Assembly (NCBI RefSeq): GCF_003713065.1
Contig: NZ_CP033433.1
Location: 2,081,001 to 2,145,000 of the forward strand
DNA length: 64,000 bases
Direction of reading: 5' to 3'
Origin: Cohnella candidum
GTDB taxonomy: Bacteria > Bacillota > Bacilli > Paenibacillales > Paenibacillaceae
Both the position numbers and the translations under genes were made by a program. Every line of letters starts with the position of its first letter. Within the stretch, counting starts at the first letter, position 1. Below, piece by piece: positions 10,993 to 17,909 of the stretch. The notes under the pieces are model-generated. The model was not told where the DNA came from. It ran no database searches and saw nothing but the letters and a program-made list of their open reading frames with translations.

Positions 10993-11042
10993 GATCCTAT
11001 CCCCTTTATCCGCATCCGGTTATTCTCTTGCATTATACCGAT

Positions 11043-11504
11043 TTAACCGCGGATAAACAATTCGACTTCCTGACCGTCCGACGGCCGCCGTTTGAACACC
11101 ATCGTGACACGGTCGCCCGATTGCTCCGCTCTTCCCGATCGAGGGAAAACCCGGCAAGGAAAGCGTACGTTATGGGACCGCTGCCCGGACAGCCCCGTAA
11201 TCCTCAGGCGGTCAGAGGTCGCGAACAGACGAAGGTCGCGCATGTGGGTACCAGGCGGGATCCGCATCGTAACCGTCAGGTTTTTGGCGTTTTTGACCGT
11301 ATCGATTTGAAAGAGGGACCGTGATTCGGCTTTAGGCGTTTCGGGGATTTCTTTCTTCATCATTCCCCGCACGAATGAGTCGAGCCACTCGCCGTTCTCC
11401 GCTTGGTCCCACTGTTCGACCAGTTTCCAAGGAATCTCCTTGCCGAGCCATTTCCGGAACTCCGACCAGTCCGGCAATGGACCGCTTCCGAAAAAAGACG
11501 ACAT
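11043..11504 (-). CDS. Small heat-shock (Hsp20/alpha-crystallin) protein, spore-associated
   Basis: About 153 residues. An N-terminal region (WSEFRKWLGKEIPW) precedes a degenerate alpha-crystallin domain (from LFQIDTVKNAKNLTVTMRIPPGTHMRDLRLFAT) ending in VELFIRG. The ATG at 11504 follows GGAGGGG; the GTG two codons upstream is too close to that site. It is divergent from gerPA and resembles the Hsp20-like coat proteins CotP/GerT. A second minus-strand homologue lies at 15.8 kb with the same N-terminal layout (WTEFQKSLFKKLP), so the two bracket the spore island. Confidence 0.75.
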   Translation of the reverse strand: MSSFFGSGPLPDWSEFRKWLGKEIPWKLVEQWDQAENGEWLDSFVRGMMKKEIPETPKAESRSLFQIDTVKNAKNLTVTMRIPPGTHMRDLRLFATSDRLRITGLSGQRSHNVRFPCRVFPRSGRAEQSGDRVTMVFKRRPSDGQEVELFIRG

Positions 11505-11578
11505 GCACACCCCTCCCGAAATCGCCTATTTCCCCCAGCATATTCCGTTTTCCCGCATGCGTGCCCTGTTCCATCCGA

Positions 11579-11606
11579 ACCTCTGGGCGCGCGCCGTCAT
11601 ATGATA
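11579..11606 (+). promoter_or_regulatory. Sigma-K-like promoter of the gerP operon
   Basis: ACC (11579-11581), 16 bp, then CATATGATA (11598-11606) matches the sigma-K pattern AC-N16-CATAnnnTA exactly. It lies 36 bp upstream of gerPA. The gerP operon of Bacillus is transcribed in the mother cell by sigma-K, which supports the assignment. Confidence 0.72.
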
Positions 11607-11641
11607 AACCATGACCCCAGGCCAAAGGAGTCGTTGCGCTT

Positions 11642-11887
11642 ATGCCAAGCATCGTCGGTGCCGTTAAAATCCTCAGCATTGCGACAGGCGCTGTGGTCCA
11701 GTTCGGAGATACCCTGCAAATTCGTCCCAACAGCACTTCCAAAACGTACGCCGGAGCCGGTTCCTTCTTAACCGGCGATCTGTCCCGCTCCAACAACGCC
11801 GTAAGTGCCACCAATACGAATGACCCCGACGTTCAGGATTCTTCCACCAACCAAGCTGGCGGAGGAACCGCAGGTACCGTGTTATGA
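11642..11887 (+). CDS. gerPA: Spore germination protein GerPA (GerPA/GerPF family)
   Basis: An 81-residue protein with the GerPA/F pattern: MPSIVGAVKIL at the start, GAVVQFGDTLQI, then a Gly/Ser-rich segment GAGSFLTGD and the SATNTNDPDVQD tail. GerP proteins are inner-coat proteins that help nutrient germinants pass to the germinant receptors. It opens the operon and its stop overlaps the gerPB start (ATGA). Because no separate gerPF follows gerPE, this one gene may stand for both family members. Confidence 0.9.
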   Translation: MPSIVGAVKILSIATGAVVQFGDTLQIRPNSTSKTYAGAGSFLTGDLSRSNNAVSATNTNDPDVQDSSTNQAGGGTAGTVL

Positions 11888-12093
11888 CCTGGCAAATCTA
11901 CCAGAACATCACGATCAACTACATCCGCGTCGAAGCCGTAACCAACTCCTCCGTCCTGCAGATCGGCAGTGCGGGCAGCATCCGATCTTTGTCCCAGTTG
12001 TTCAATACCGGCGGATTCACGGGACCGGCCCCGCAGTTGGGCCCCAGCCCGACAGAGGTTTCCCTCATCCGTCTTCCGGAACCGTCCGAATGA
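11884..12093 (+). CDS. gerPB: Spore germination protein GerPB
   Basis: A 69-residue GerPB. The family core TNSSVLQIGSAGSIRSL and the LFNTGGFTGPAP turn are unmistakable. The start overlaps the gerPA stop by four bases. It is predicted to be a coat component made in the mother cell and required with the other GerP proteins for normal germinant permeability. Confidence 0.93.
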   Translation: MTWQIYQNITINYIRVEAVTNSSVLQIGSAGSIRSLSQLFNTGGFTGPAPQLGPSPTEVSLIRLPEPSE

Positions 12094-12106
12094 AGGAGGC
12101 TCTGCC

Positions 12107-12769
12107 ATGTCTTACGGTTGGAATTGGCCTTATCCCTACCCTTGTCCGCCGCAAGAGATATGCGAGATCCAGCAGCGGCTGGAGGCGGCGGAGAAAACCA
12201 TCACTAAACTTACGGAAAGATTGGACCAATTAGAGCGCCTAGGCGAAGAAATGCGGGCGAAGCCCCCTCTCCATATCGAATATCATTTCGATCAGCTCAA
12301 GGTGAACGAACTCAAGGGTACCTTAAACGTAGGGTTGTCTCCCCAAGGCGTGCAGGGCATCGATTCATTCGAGTCCCCGTTCGGCCAATGGTCCGTCGCA
12401 TCGGGCCCAGGCGGGGCGGGGACGGGGACGATCGAACCGATCACTCCGCTCCAGCAGCAGATGGAAACCTACCTGGATCGGGAAGGGCCGGCCCTGCTGG
12501 CCGGCTTGGAGGGGGAGAACGCCATTGCGCTGGACGACAAGCATCGCATGCGGTTATTGGCGGACGTGAGAAGCCAATTAAAAGAGCGGGTTCACTATTA
12601 TGCCAAAACGACCCCGTACCCGGCAGCCGGTTCCGAGAATGACAGGCAGTCCTGGAGCCGGTCGATCCAGGAGCGGACTCTCCGGGACGTACGAGCCGCT
12701 CTTACGGCTTACTTGCAAGGGTGGAAAATCAATTTGCAAAACGAGGGGGAAAACCGCAATGGCGGATGA
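12107..12769 (+). CDS. gerPC: Spore germination protein GerPC
   Basis: A 220-residue GerPC. An aromatic/proline-rich start (WNWPYPYPCPP) leads to a coiled coil (about residues 20-50), then the family motif HFDQLKVNELKGTLNVGL and a longer helical C-terminal part. The ATG at 12107 follows GAAGGAGGCTCTGCC; the longer upstream reading frame is a shadow of gerPB. The stop overlaps the gerPD start by 11 bases. A short second copy of the coiled-coil plus motif region occurs at 15.36 kb. Confidence 0.93.
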   Translation: MSYGWNWPYPYPCPPQEICEIQQRLEAAEKTITKLTERLDQLERLGEEMRAKPPLHIEYHFDQLKVNELKGTLNVGLSPQGVQGIDSFESPFGQWSVASGPGGAGTGTIEPITPLQQQMETYLDREGPALLAGLEGENAIALDDKHRMRLLADVRSQLKERVHYYAKTTPYPAAGSENDRQSWSRSIQERTLRDVRAALTAYLQGWKINLQNEGENRNGG

Positions 12770-12965
12770 TGTCCTACTCCAAGTCGTCAACGGCCCGGTT
12801 TACGTCGGCGCCATCAGAGTGCTCGGTATCGCGAGCTCGGCGGCTCTGCTGGTCGGGGACACGGATTCGCTCACTCTGTATTCCTATTTCGATACGCCCG
12901 CGGAGTCCGTCATCGTCGGCCCGCTCGCCCCATTTCCGCCGCTTCCGGGGGAAGACGTCGAATGA
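12759..12965 (+). CDS. gerPD: Spore germination protein GerPD
   Basis: A 68-residue GerPD: VYVGAIRVLGIASSAALLVGDTDS is followed by YFDTPAESVIVGPLAPF, the conserved family tail. It starts inside the 3' end of gerPC after GAGGGGGAAAACCGCA and ends in an ATGA overlap with gerPE, consistent with one polycistronic gerPA-E message. Confidence 0.93.
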   Translation: MADDVLLQVVNGPVYVGAIRVLGIASSAALLVGDTDSLTLYSYFDTPAESVIVGPLAPFPPLPGEDVE

Positions 12966-13345
12966 GCGTGGAATGGCGCGTCGCGAAGGTCGGTTATTTC
13001 AAGATTAATCAGATATTCCATGGCGCCATCGCTCAATTCGGCGATAACGACTCGTCCGTCTTGTTTAACCGGACGATCGCCCTGCAACGGGCGATTCCGG
13101 ATTTCTTCGGCGACGAGACGCGTTTTGCAGCCTACCCGATCTTCTTCCTTCCCTTGCGCGAATTGGTCGGCGGACCCGAGGGAACGATCGTCAGCCGGAG
13201 CGAAACCGGCGATATCCGGGTCGGCGCCATCCACGCGCTCTCCGTGACCGCATCGTCGCTCATCCGGATCGGGTCCGCGCGAGAGATCGTCGCCGAATCT
13301 CGGGTAAAGCACATCCGGCAATACAACGACAGAACGGGCCTATGA
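12962..13345 (+). CDS. gerPE: Spore germination protein GerPE
   Basis: A 127-residue GerPE. It contains an internal duplication of the GerP core: an N-terminal VGYFKINQI...GAIAQFGDN and a C-terminal VGAIHALSVTASSLIRIGSA segment, ending VKHIRQ. It is the last gene of the operon and is followed by a strong hairpin. In Bacillus a gerPF gene would come next; here the strand switches instead. Confidence 0.9.
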   Translation: MSVEWRVAKVGYFKINQIFHGAIAQFGDNDSSVLFNRTIALQRAIPDFFGDETRFAAYPIFFLPLRELVGGPEGTIVSRSETGDIRVGAIHALSVTASSLIRIGSAREIVAESRVKHIRQYNDRTGL

Positions 13346-13348
13346 AAA

Positions 13349-13384
13349 AAACGGCAGAACGGGATCTCTCCCGTCCTGCCGTTT
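13349..13384. terminator. Terminator between gerPE and the YjcZ-like gene
   Basis: The stem AAACGGCAG..CGGGA pairs with TCCCG..CTGCCGTTT around a TCTC loop. A run of seven A on the plus strand, which reads as T on the minus strand, makes it best suited to the minus-strand gene, but it also closes the gerP operon. Confidence 0.8.
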
Positions 13385-13415
13385 GCTTCCGCACTTCATG
13401 CGCGCGAATTTCCGA

Positions 13416-13583
13416 TTAAACGAACAAACCGGCCCGCAGGATGATGACCAGTAGAACGAACAGCACGAGCGCGAATGCGGCAGCCCTCCAGCCGCCGAAC
13501 CCGACTCCGCAGCCGACGCCGCCATATCCGACGCCGCCGTATCCGACTCCGCCGTATCCGAGGCCTCCGACACCGAAACCCAT
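13416..13583 (-). CDS. YjcZ-like glycine-rich sporulation peptide
   Basis: A 55-residue peptide. The N-terminal 30 residues are Gly/Tyr/Val repeats (GGVGYGGVGYGGVG), followed by one hydrophobic helix (about residues 34-53, FALVLFVLLVIILRAG). This is the YjcZ/YtxO-type family of small sporulation membrane or coat peptides. ATG 13583 follows AGGTGGTGATTTCG. Upstream, ACC-N17-CATATGCTG resembles a sigma-K promoter with one mismatch, consistent with late mother-cell expression. Confidence 0.72.
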   Translation of the reverse strand: MGFGVGGLGYGGVGYGGVGYGGVGCGVGFGGWRAAAFALVLFVLLVIILRAGLFV

Positions 13584-13704
13584 CGAAATCACCACCTGAG
13601 TTGGATTGTGATTCGTCACCACACCCCCAGCATATGACGGGGGGCGAATGTTTGGTAAGGACGAACGCACAGTCCCGGGGGAATTCCGCGAATGCACAGA
13701 TGGG

Positions 13705-13941
13705 CTAAACCGCGCTTGCTTTGATCGAATTACTGTCGCTGATGTCCGGATCGATGGTGACCGCCAGCGGGATGTTCGAAGGAGACAAATCGCCGTTTTG
13801 TTCCCCGAATCCCTGGTTCCGCTTGTAGGAAACGAATTGGTCGATGTACTGCAACGGCCCGACGTTGATCACGCTTGAGTTGTCGACGGAATTGACCTTG
13901 AAACCGAGCAAATTCACGGCCGTCGGCGCGAAGAAAAGCAT
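13705..13941 (-). CDS. GerPA/F-like small spore protein, divergent subfamily (copy 1)
   Basis: A 78-residue protein that keeps the first half of the GerP core (VNLLGFKVNSVDNSSVINVGPLQ) but in place of the GerPA/F tail has FVSYKRNQGFGEQNGD. It shares that second motif with the next gene upstream on the same strand. ATG 13941 follows AAGGGGG. Four such genes lie head to tail between the gerP operon and an hsp20 gene. A role as a coat protein is inferred from homology and location only. Confidence 0.7.
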   Translation of the reverse strand: MLFFAPTAVNLLGFKVNSVDNSSVINVGPLQYIDQFVSYKRNQGFGEQNGDLSPSNIPLAVTIDPDISDSNSIKASAV

Positions 13942-13975
13942 TCCGCATTCCCCCTTGACAGTTCGTTATCGGTCG

Positions 13976-14209
13976 TCATAGGAAGCTGTATTTCGCGGCG
14001 GGACTGTCGATGAGGTCGCAATCCGACACTCCGCTCAAGGCCAATATGATTGGGGAAAAATCGCCGTTTTGTTCCCCGATTCCCTGACTCCGCTTATAGG
14101 AAACGAAGAGATCGATATGCTGGCTCGCCCCCATGTTCAGCACCGCGGAGTGGTCGATCGCGTTGATTTTCAGCCCCAGTACGTTCACCGTGACAGGTGC
14201 GAAACTCAT
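13976..14209 (-). CDS. GerPA/F-like small spore protein, divergent subfamily (copy 2)
   Basis: A 77-residue protein. The core VNVLGLKINAIDHSAVLNMG and the second motif FVSYKRSQGIGEQNGD align closely with copy 1, showing recent duplication. The ATG at 14209 has GAGGGGG seven bases upstream; the longer frame above it overlaps copy 3. Its C-terminal 25 residues differ from copy 1. Function is inferred to be in the spore coat. Confidence 0.7.
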   Translation of the reverse strand: MSFAPVTVNVLGLKINAIDHSAVLNMGASQHIDLFVSYKRSQGIGEQNGDFSPIILALSGVSDCDLIDSPAAKYSFL

Positions 14210-14223
14210 GTATCCGCCCCCTC

Positions 14224-14472
14224 TCATGGAATGGCCACGCGATCCGACACGAATGTCGACGGCGCGTCGACACAGTCCCGATCGTCCACGAAGCTGCGCG
14301 TTCCGAGGAACTGCGCGCCGTCCCCCATGTTTTGTCCGAGACCCATCGTCTTCTTGTCGGAATTGTGCCACTCCGCCAGCAAATTCTGGCCGACGTTGAT
14401 GGCGGACGCATTTTCGAAAGAGTTCACTTTGATCATCTGGATATTGATGATGAAGCAAGGCGGATTGGCCAC
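14224..14472 (-). CDS. GerPA/F-like small spore protein, divergent subfamily (copy 3)
   Basis: An 82-residue protein: IQMIKVNSFENASAINVGQN is followed by KKTMGLGQNMGDGAQF. The second motif is the same pattern as in copies 1 and 2 (basic pair, G-x-G, Q, D) but more distant. A GTG start is used, eight bases after GGGAGGGG. It lies 14 bp upstream of copy 2, so the genes are probably co-transcribed. Confidence 0.68.
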   Translation of the reverse strand: MANPPCFIINIQMIKVNSFENASAINVGQNLLAEWHNSDKKTMGLGQNMGDGAQFLGTRSFVDDRDCVDAPSTFVSDRVAIP

Positions 14473-14494
14473 GAACCCATCCCCTCCCGATCGC

Positions 14495-14725
14495 TTAGAT
14501 CCGATTTTCTTTTACCGACCTGAAATCTTCCACTTCGTCGTCTTGAACATACTGAACGGTACAGAGCCGAACGACGCCGTCGGCGAATTGCTGGCCGAAG
14601 CCCTGCGTTTTTTTGGCAGCCACGTTGCGATTGGTCAGTACGGTTCTCCCGAATGAAATGAACCCGGCATGGTCGGCGTTATTGACTTTCATGCCCTTGA
14701 TGTCGATTTGCACCGGCCCGAACAC
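14495..14725 (-). CDS. GerPA/F-like small spore protein, divergent subfamily (copy 4)
   Basis: A 76-residue protein: IDIKGMKVNNADHAGFISFG then VAAKKTQGFGQQFADG. It is closest to copy 3. The GTG at 14725 follows GGGAGGGGG; the longer reading frame upstream has no ribosome site and is rejected as a start. It is the first gene of the minus-strand set of four. The C-terminus is acidic (QDDEVEDF), unlike canonical GerPA. Confidence 0.68.
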   Translation of the reverse strand: MFGPVQIDIKGMKVNNADHAGFISFGRTVLTNRNVAAKKTQGFGQQFADGVVRLCTVQYVQDDEVEDFRSVKENRI

Positions 14726-14882
14726 GGCGCTCCCCCTCCCGTGTCTTGCATGTCTTACAGCATACTCGAGGAATCTCCGCAATATGAACCGTTGCCGCAT
14801 TTTGGTCGCCTTCGGAATGATCTTGAATGGACAACCATAAATTGAAACAACGGCACATTGCGTAGAAAAGGGTTGTTGCCGC

Positions 14883-15347
14883 ATGAATCCCGACAAACTC
14901 AATAAATGGCTGGAACTGGCCAGAAGTTTTGCCGGAAACGACTTTTGGTCGGACGTGTTCGATCAATCGCCGGCTCCGGAGTCCTTTGCCCGGAAATCGC
15001 ATGCCGGCAAAACCGGTGAGTCCGCAGCCTTATTCCCGCCTGTGGACGTGCTGACTTCGGACCGGGAGATCCTGATCCTCGTGGACCTGCCCGGCGTTTC
15101 CAAAGAGGATATCCATTTGACGGTCAGCGATGAAGTCCTCTATCTCAAGGGGCAGTCCAACCCCCTGTATCCGGAGCACACGCCGGTTTCGACCGAGCGG
15201 TTTTCCGGTACGTTCGAGCGGCCGATCGGCCTGCCGACGCGCATCGACGGCCAAAATGCCAACATTCATGCCGCGTTCCGCCACGGCACGTTAATCATCC
15301 GGATTCCCGTGCCGCCGGCTTGGACGAAATCGATTCCGATCGATTGA
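14883..15347 (+). CDS. Small heat-shock protein (Hsp20 family)
   Basis: A 154-residue protein with a well-formed alpha-crystallin domain: FPPVDVLTSDREILILVDLPGVSKEDI at about residues 50-76, then a long loop containing ERFSGTFERPIGLP and the terminal IIRIPVP strand. It is more typical of Hsp20 than the two minus-strand homologues nearby. The B. cereus spore protein GerT is an Hsp20 homologue, so a coat role is plausible. It forms a pair with the GerPC-like gene 14 bp downstream. Confidence 0.85.
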   Translation: MNPDKLNKWLELARSFAGNDFWSDVFDQSPAPESFARKSHAGKTGESAALFPPVDVLTSDREILILVDLPGVSKEDIHLTVSDEVLYLKGQSNPLYPEHTPVSTERFSGTFERPIGLPTRIDGQNANIHAAFRHGTLIIRIPVPPAWTKSIPID

Positions 15348-15361
15348 CCGCGAGGTGACCC

Positions 15362-15754
15362 ATGCCCTTCCCGCAATGGTTGTCCCGTTGGCTGTCGCCT
15401 TCCCCCCATCCTCCGGATCCCTATCCGGCTCTCGCCGCGAGGCTTGCCGACATCGAACGACGGCTGGACAAGCTCACCGAAGACCGTTGCTCCGAGACGC
15501 CGCACGTTTTCATCGAACACGCCGATAGGGTCGTCGTCGAGAGAGTCGTCTACAGCAACCACTTCGGGACCCTGGAGGTGGATTCGCTGGAAGGACAATT
15601 GAACATCGGGCTGAATTACCGGGGCGAACCGCATTCCCCGGACGAGCTCCCACCGTTCGTAAAAACGAAGGATCCGCATGACCCCCCCGATTCCGCGAGA
15701 CCGGCGTCCTCTCGCCCGAAACCGCCGAAAGTTCATATTAAACCGCGCAAATAA
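15362..15754 (+). CDS. Short GerPC-like protein
   Basis: A 130-residue protein with a proline-rich start, a short coiled coil (LAARLADIERRLDKLTED) and the segment NHFGTLEVDSLEGQLNIGL. That segment parallels the GerPC motif HFDQLKVNELKGTLNVGL. The tail is Pro/Lys-rich (RPKPPKVHIKPRK). It lacks the long helical C-terminal half of GerPC. ATG 15362 follows GAGGTGACCC. I read it as a truncated GerPC paralogue expressed with the upstream Hsp20 protein; no function is known. Confidence 0.65.
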   Translation: MPFPQWLSRWLSPSPHPPDPYPALAARLADIERRLDKLTEDRCSETPHVFIEHADRVVVERVVYSNHFGTLEVDSLEGQLNIGLNYRGEPHSPDELPPFVKTKDPHDPPDSARPASSRPKPPKVHIKPRK

Positions 15755-15798
15755 CCGCCCGGTACGCGGGGGAGATCCCTCTCCCGCAAGGGGCGGTT
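15753..15798 (+). terminator. Terminator after the hsp20/gerPC-like pair
   Basis: The outer stem AACCGCCC/GGGCGGTT encloses an inner stem GCGGGGGAGA/TCTCCCGC. A short T-rich stretch (CTTTTG) follows. It separates the pair from the convergent hsp20 gene. Confidence 0.7.
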
Positions 15799-15825
15799 CA
15801 GCTTTTGTCTTGCCGTTATTCCCGT

Positions 15826-16287
15826 TTACTTCCCGCCGTCCCGGACGAAAATTTCCCGGAAGGGTTCGGCTCCTCCGCTTTTCGGCAGCCGGATTTCCAC
15901 GATCCCGTCGCGGACGGACGCGGAGGCGCGAGACGGCTGGACATCGCTCGGCAGCCGGATTTCCTCCGAACGTTCTCCAAGACCGATTTTCAGCTTTCTC
16001 CGGTTTGCGTGAAAGCGGACGTCACGACGGGAAACGCCTCGCGGCAGCTTGCATCGGACGAATACGGACCGATGGGTCTCGAACACTTCGCAATCAAGAG
16101 GGCCCGGGAGAACTTTCTTAAGACCTTCTCGAATCGGCAGGGCTTTGGGCATGAATGAATCGATCGCTTTTTTCACGAAGTCCTCGATCCCTTTGGCGTT
16201 TGGAATCTCATCCATGAAAGGCAGTTTTTTAAACAGCGACTTCTGGAATTCCGTCCAATCCATCCCCTGATTCCGCGGACGGTTCAT
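15826..16287 (-). CDS. Small heat-shock (Hsp20-like) protein, spore-associated
   Basis: A 153-residue protein. An N-terminal helical part (WTEFQKSLFKKLPFMDEIPN) precedes an alpha-crystallin-like domain (CEVFETHRSVFVRCKLPRGVSRRDVRFHA) ending VEIRLPK. It resembles the protein at 11.04 kb more than the one at 14.88 kb. The start is uncertain: ATG 16287 has GGTGAGGGG very close, and a second ATG eight codons on is no better placed. It marks the right edge of the spore island. Confidence 0.75.
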   Translation of the reverse strand: MNRPRNQGMDWTEFQKSLFKKLPFMDEIPNAKGIEDFVKKAIDSFMPKALPIREGLKKVLPGPLDCEVFETHRSVFVRCKLPRGVSRRDVRFHANRRKLKIGLGERSEEIRLPSDVQPSRASASVRDGIVEIRLPKSGGAEPFREIFVRDGGK

Positions 16288-16373
16288 CCCCTCACCGTCT
16301 TTCCTTCGATCTTCTCCATTACTCTATGTCCCGGCGCTCGGGATTGATACCTCAGCCGCGGTCTTGAGGCGGA

Positions 16374-17702
16374 TTAGACGTTCGAATTGACGGGAATTTT
16401 GCCGAGCTTGATCGCTAGCTGCACCTGCAGCCGGTCTTCGGCATTGTCCAGGGAGATGCGCAGCAGGGTTTGGATTTTCTCGAGCCGGTATACAACGGTG
16501 TTATAGTGGGCGGACAGTTTTTCGCTCGTCAGCTTGATGTTGCCGTTGCAGCGGAAAAACATCTCAAGCGTCTCCGCCAGGCGGCCTCCCCCTTTGTGGT
16601 CGGCCTGTCGAAGCGGGTGGAAGTATCTCTCCAGAAACTGCTCTCTCTCGGTGCCCGAAGGAATCATGAACAGCAGGGAGTAAGCCCCGAGCTTGCCGTA
16701 AGAGAGATATTCCTCCTTCATGCCGCATGTTTCCGCGATCTGGCGGGTTCGCATGGCCTGCATCCAGCTCCCGTGAACCCCTTCCGGGCCCTGCGCGATC
16801 TTTCCGGCATACAGCCGGATGTCACGGTCTTCGAGGAAGGGACGCAGTTCGGAAATCAATCGCGAAAGCATCTTATCGATCGCCTCTTCGCCGTCGGAAA
16901 GGTTTGCGGAGGACATGGGCACGATCAGCGCCAGCGATTTGCCGGACGGAGCGGCGAGCAGACCCTCGATTCCCCGCAGCCGCTCGGCACGAAGGCGCCG
17001 GGTGTATTCGTGCAGCTTCTCCTGCGACGGGCCCGGCACGTGCCAACCGACTTGGACTGCGCATAGGGGCATTCCGACGGCAAGGCTGCAGCCGGAAACT
17101 TCCGCGCGCCGTTTCCAGTCGGTTTCCGTCGGGATTTTGCCAGACAGCCAATCTTGCAGGAATAGCTCAAGGTATTTCCCTTCCACGTCACGCACGGCAT
17201 CCATGTTCGCCATTTCCAGGCCGGCTAAAGCGGACAAGCGCTCCATCGAAAACGTATCGAGCGTCGTGATTTCATGATCGCGTTCCAGCAGGACGAGGTA
17301 AGCTTGCTTCGAGCCCCGGACGGGGATCGGATGGACGTAGGCACGGCCTTCTCCAGCCGTCTGAACATACCCGCTCCCGGATACCTTGCCGGCATGGCGG
17401 ATCGACAGGGATTGCATCAAGGGCCAAATTTCGGCCGGCTCCTTGCCGCGAAGACCGATGGACATCCACGTTTTCCCGTTCTCCCGAAGGATGGCGGCCG
17501 GATTGCGGAGCACCACTTCCATGGCGTCCAGGAAAGGTTCGATCCCGCTTCCCTCCAGCAAGAGACGCGCGATCGTCTGGATCCGGCTTTGAAGGCCGGC
17601 CATCTGGGAAGCCACTTCATTCTGCATCCATTCGGATCCTCCCTCTGTCGGCGGAATCGCCGGTTTACCCTGAAACGGTTCCATGCGCGGATTCATGGCC
17701 AT
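16374..17702 (-). CDS. PucR/CdaR-type transcriptional regulator
   Basis: A 442-residue regulator. The N-terminal half is a GAF-like ligand domain (residues about 20-180). The C-terminus carries the PucR helix-turn-helix (LAETLEMFFRCNGNIKLTSEKLSAHYNTVVYRLEKIQ, residues about 375-411). Such proteins activate purine, sugar-acid or amino-acid catabolism genes. The ATG at 17702 follows AAGGAGGGATACCC. No catabolic operon is adjacent, so its target is unknown. Upstream lies a very A+T-rich stretch with three copies of a 17-bp element. Confidence 0.85.
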   Translation of the reverse strand: MAMNPRMEPFQGKPAIPPTEGGSEWMQNEVASQMAGLQSRIQTIARLLLEGSGIEPFLDAMEVVLRNPAAILRENGKTWMSIGLRGKEPAEIWPLMQSLSIRHAGKVSGSGYVQTAGEGRAYVHPIPVRGSKQAYLVLLERDHEITTLDTFSMERLSALAGLEMANMDAVRDVEGKYLELFLQDWLSGKIPTETDWKRRAEVSGCSLAVGMPLCAVQVGWHVPGPSQEKLHEYTRRLRAERLRGIEGLLAAPSGKSLALIVPMSSANLSDGEEAIDKMLSRLISELRPFLEDRDIRLYAGKIAQGPEGVHGSWMQAMRTRQIAETCGMKEEYLSYGKLGAYSLLFMIPSGTEREQFLERYFHPLRQADHKGGGRLAETLEMFFRCNGNIKLTSEKLSAHYNTVVYRLEKIQTLLRISLDNAEDRLQVQLAIKLGKIPVNSNV

Positions 17703-17732
17703 GGGTATCCCTCCTTGGTTGCATTCATATTG

Positions 17733-17854
17733 TGTAATGTTTTCTTACAATTTCTATCACTAGAACATCTCACGTTGTATTTATTGTAATATTATATAAC
17801 ATCAATATCAAATGATTTTCATAAAGATCAGGATTTATGTAATATAAAATAACA
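17733..17854. repeat. Three 17-bp elements at 52-53 nt spacing upstream of the PucR gene
   Basis: TGTAATGTTTTCTTACA (17733-17749), TGTAATATTATATAACA (17785-17801) and TGTAATATAAAATAACA (17838-17854) start 52 and 53 nt apart. All share TGTAAT and end in ACA, so each is an imperfect palindrome. The rest of this 160-bp gap is A+T-rich and holds no gene. They may be operators for the PucR regulator or members of the ~51-nt array class seen elsewhere in the window. Confidence 0.6.
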
Positions 17855-17856
17855 TA

Positions 17857-17893
17857 AAAGCCGTATCCGTCATGGTTGACGGATTACGGCTTT
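17857..17893 (-). terminator. Terminator downstream of the zinc-ribbon gene
   Basis: A 16-bp stem AAAGCCGTATCCGTCA with one asymmetric base, TGGT loop, followed on the minus strand by TTTTATGTTATTT. Confidence 0.8.
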
Positions 17894-17909
17894 CTTGGAT
17901 CGATCGATT

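Noticed and set aside
13976-14458. 160-codon frame as a single longer protein
   Set aside because: Its upper part overlaps the separate copy 3 gene; a good ribosome site and homology place the start at 14209.
17703-17860. A+T-rich patch as phage attachment site or foreign DNA
   Set aside because: No integrase, tRNA or flanking duplication is present; flanking genes have normal composition, and a promoter/operator role explains it better.
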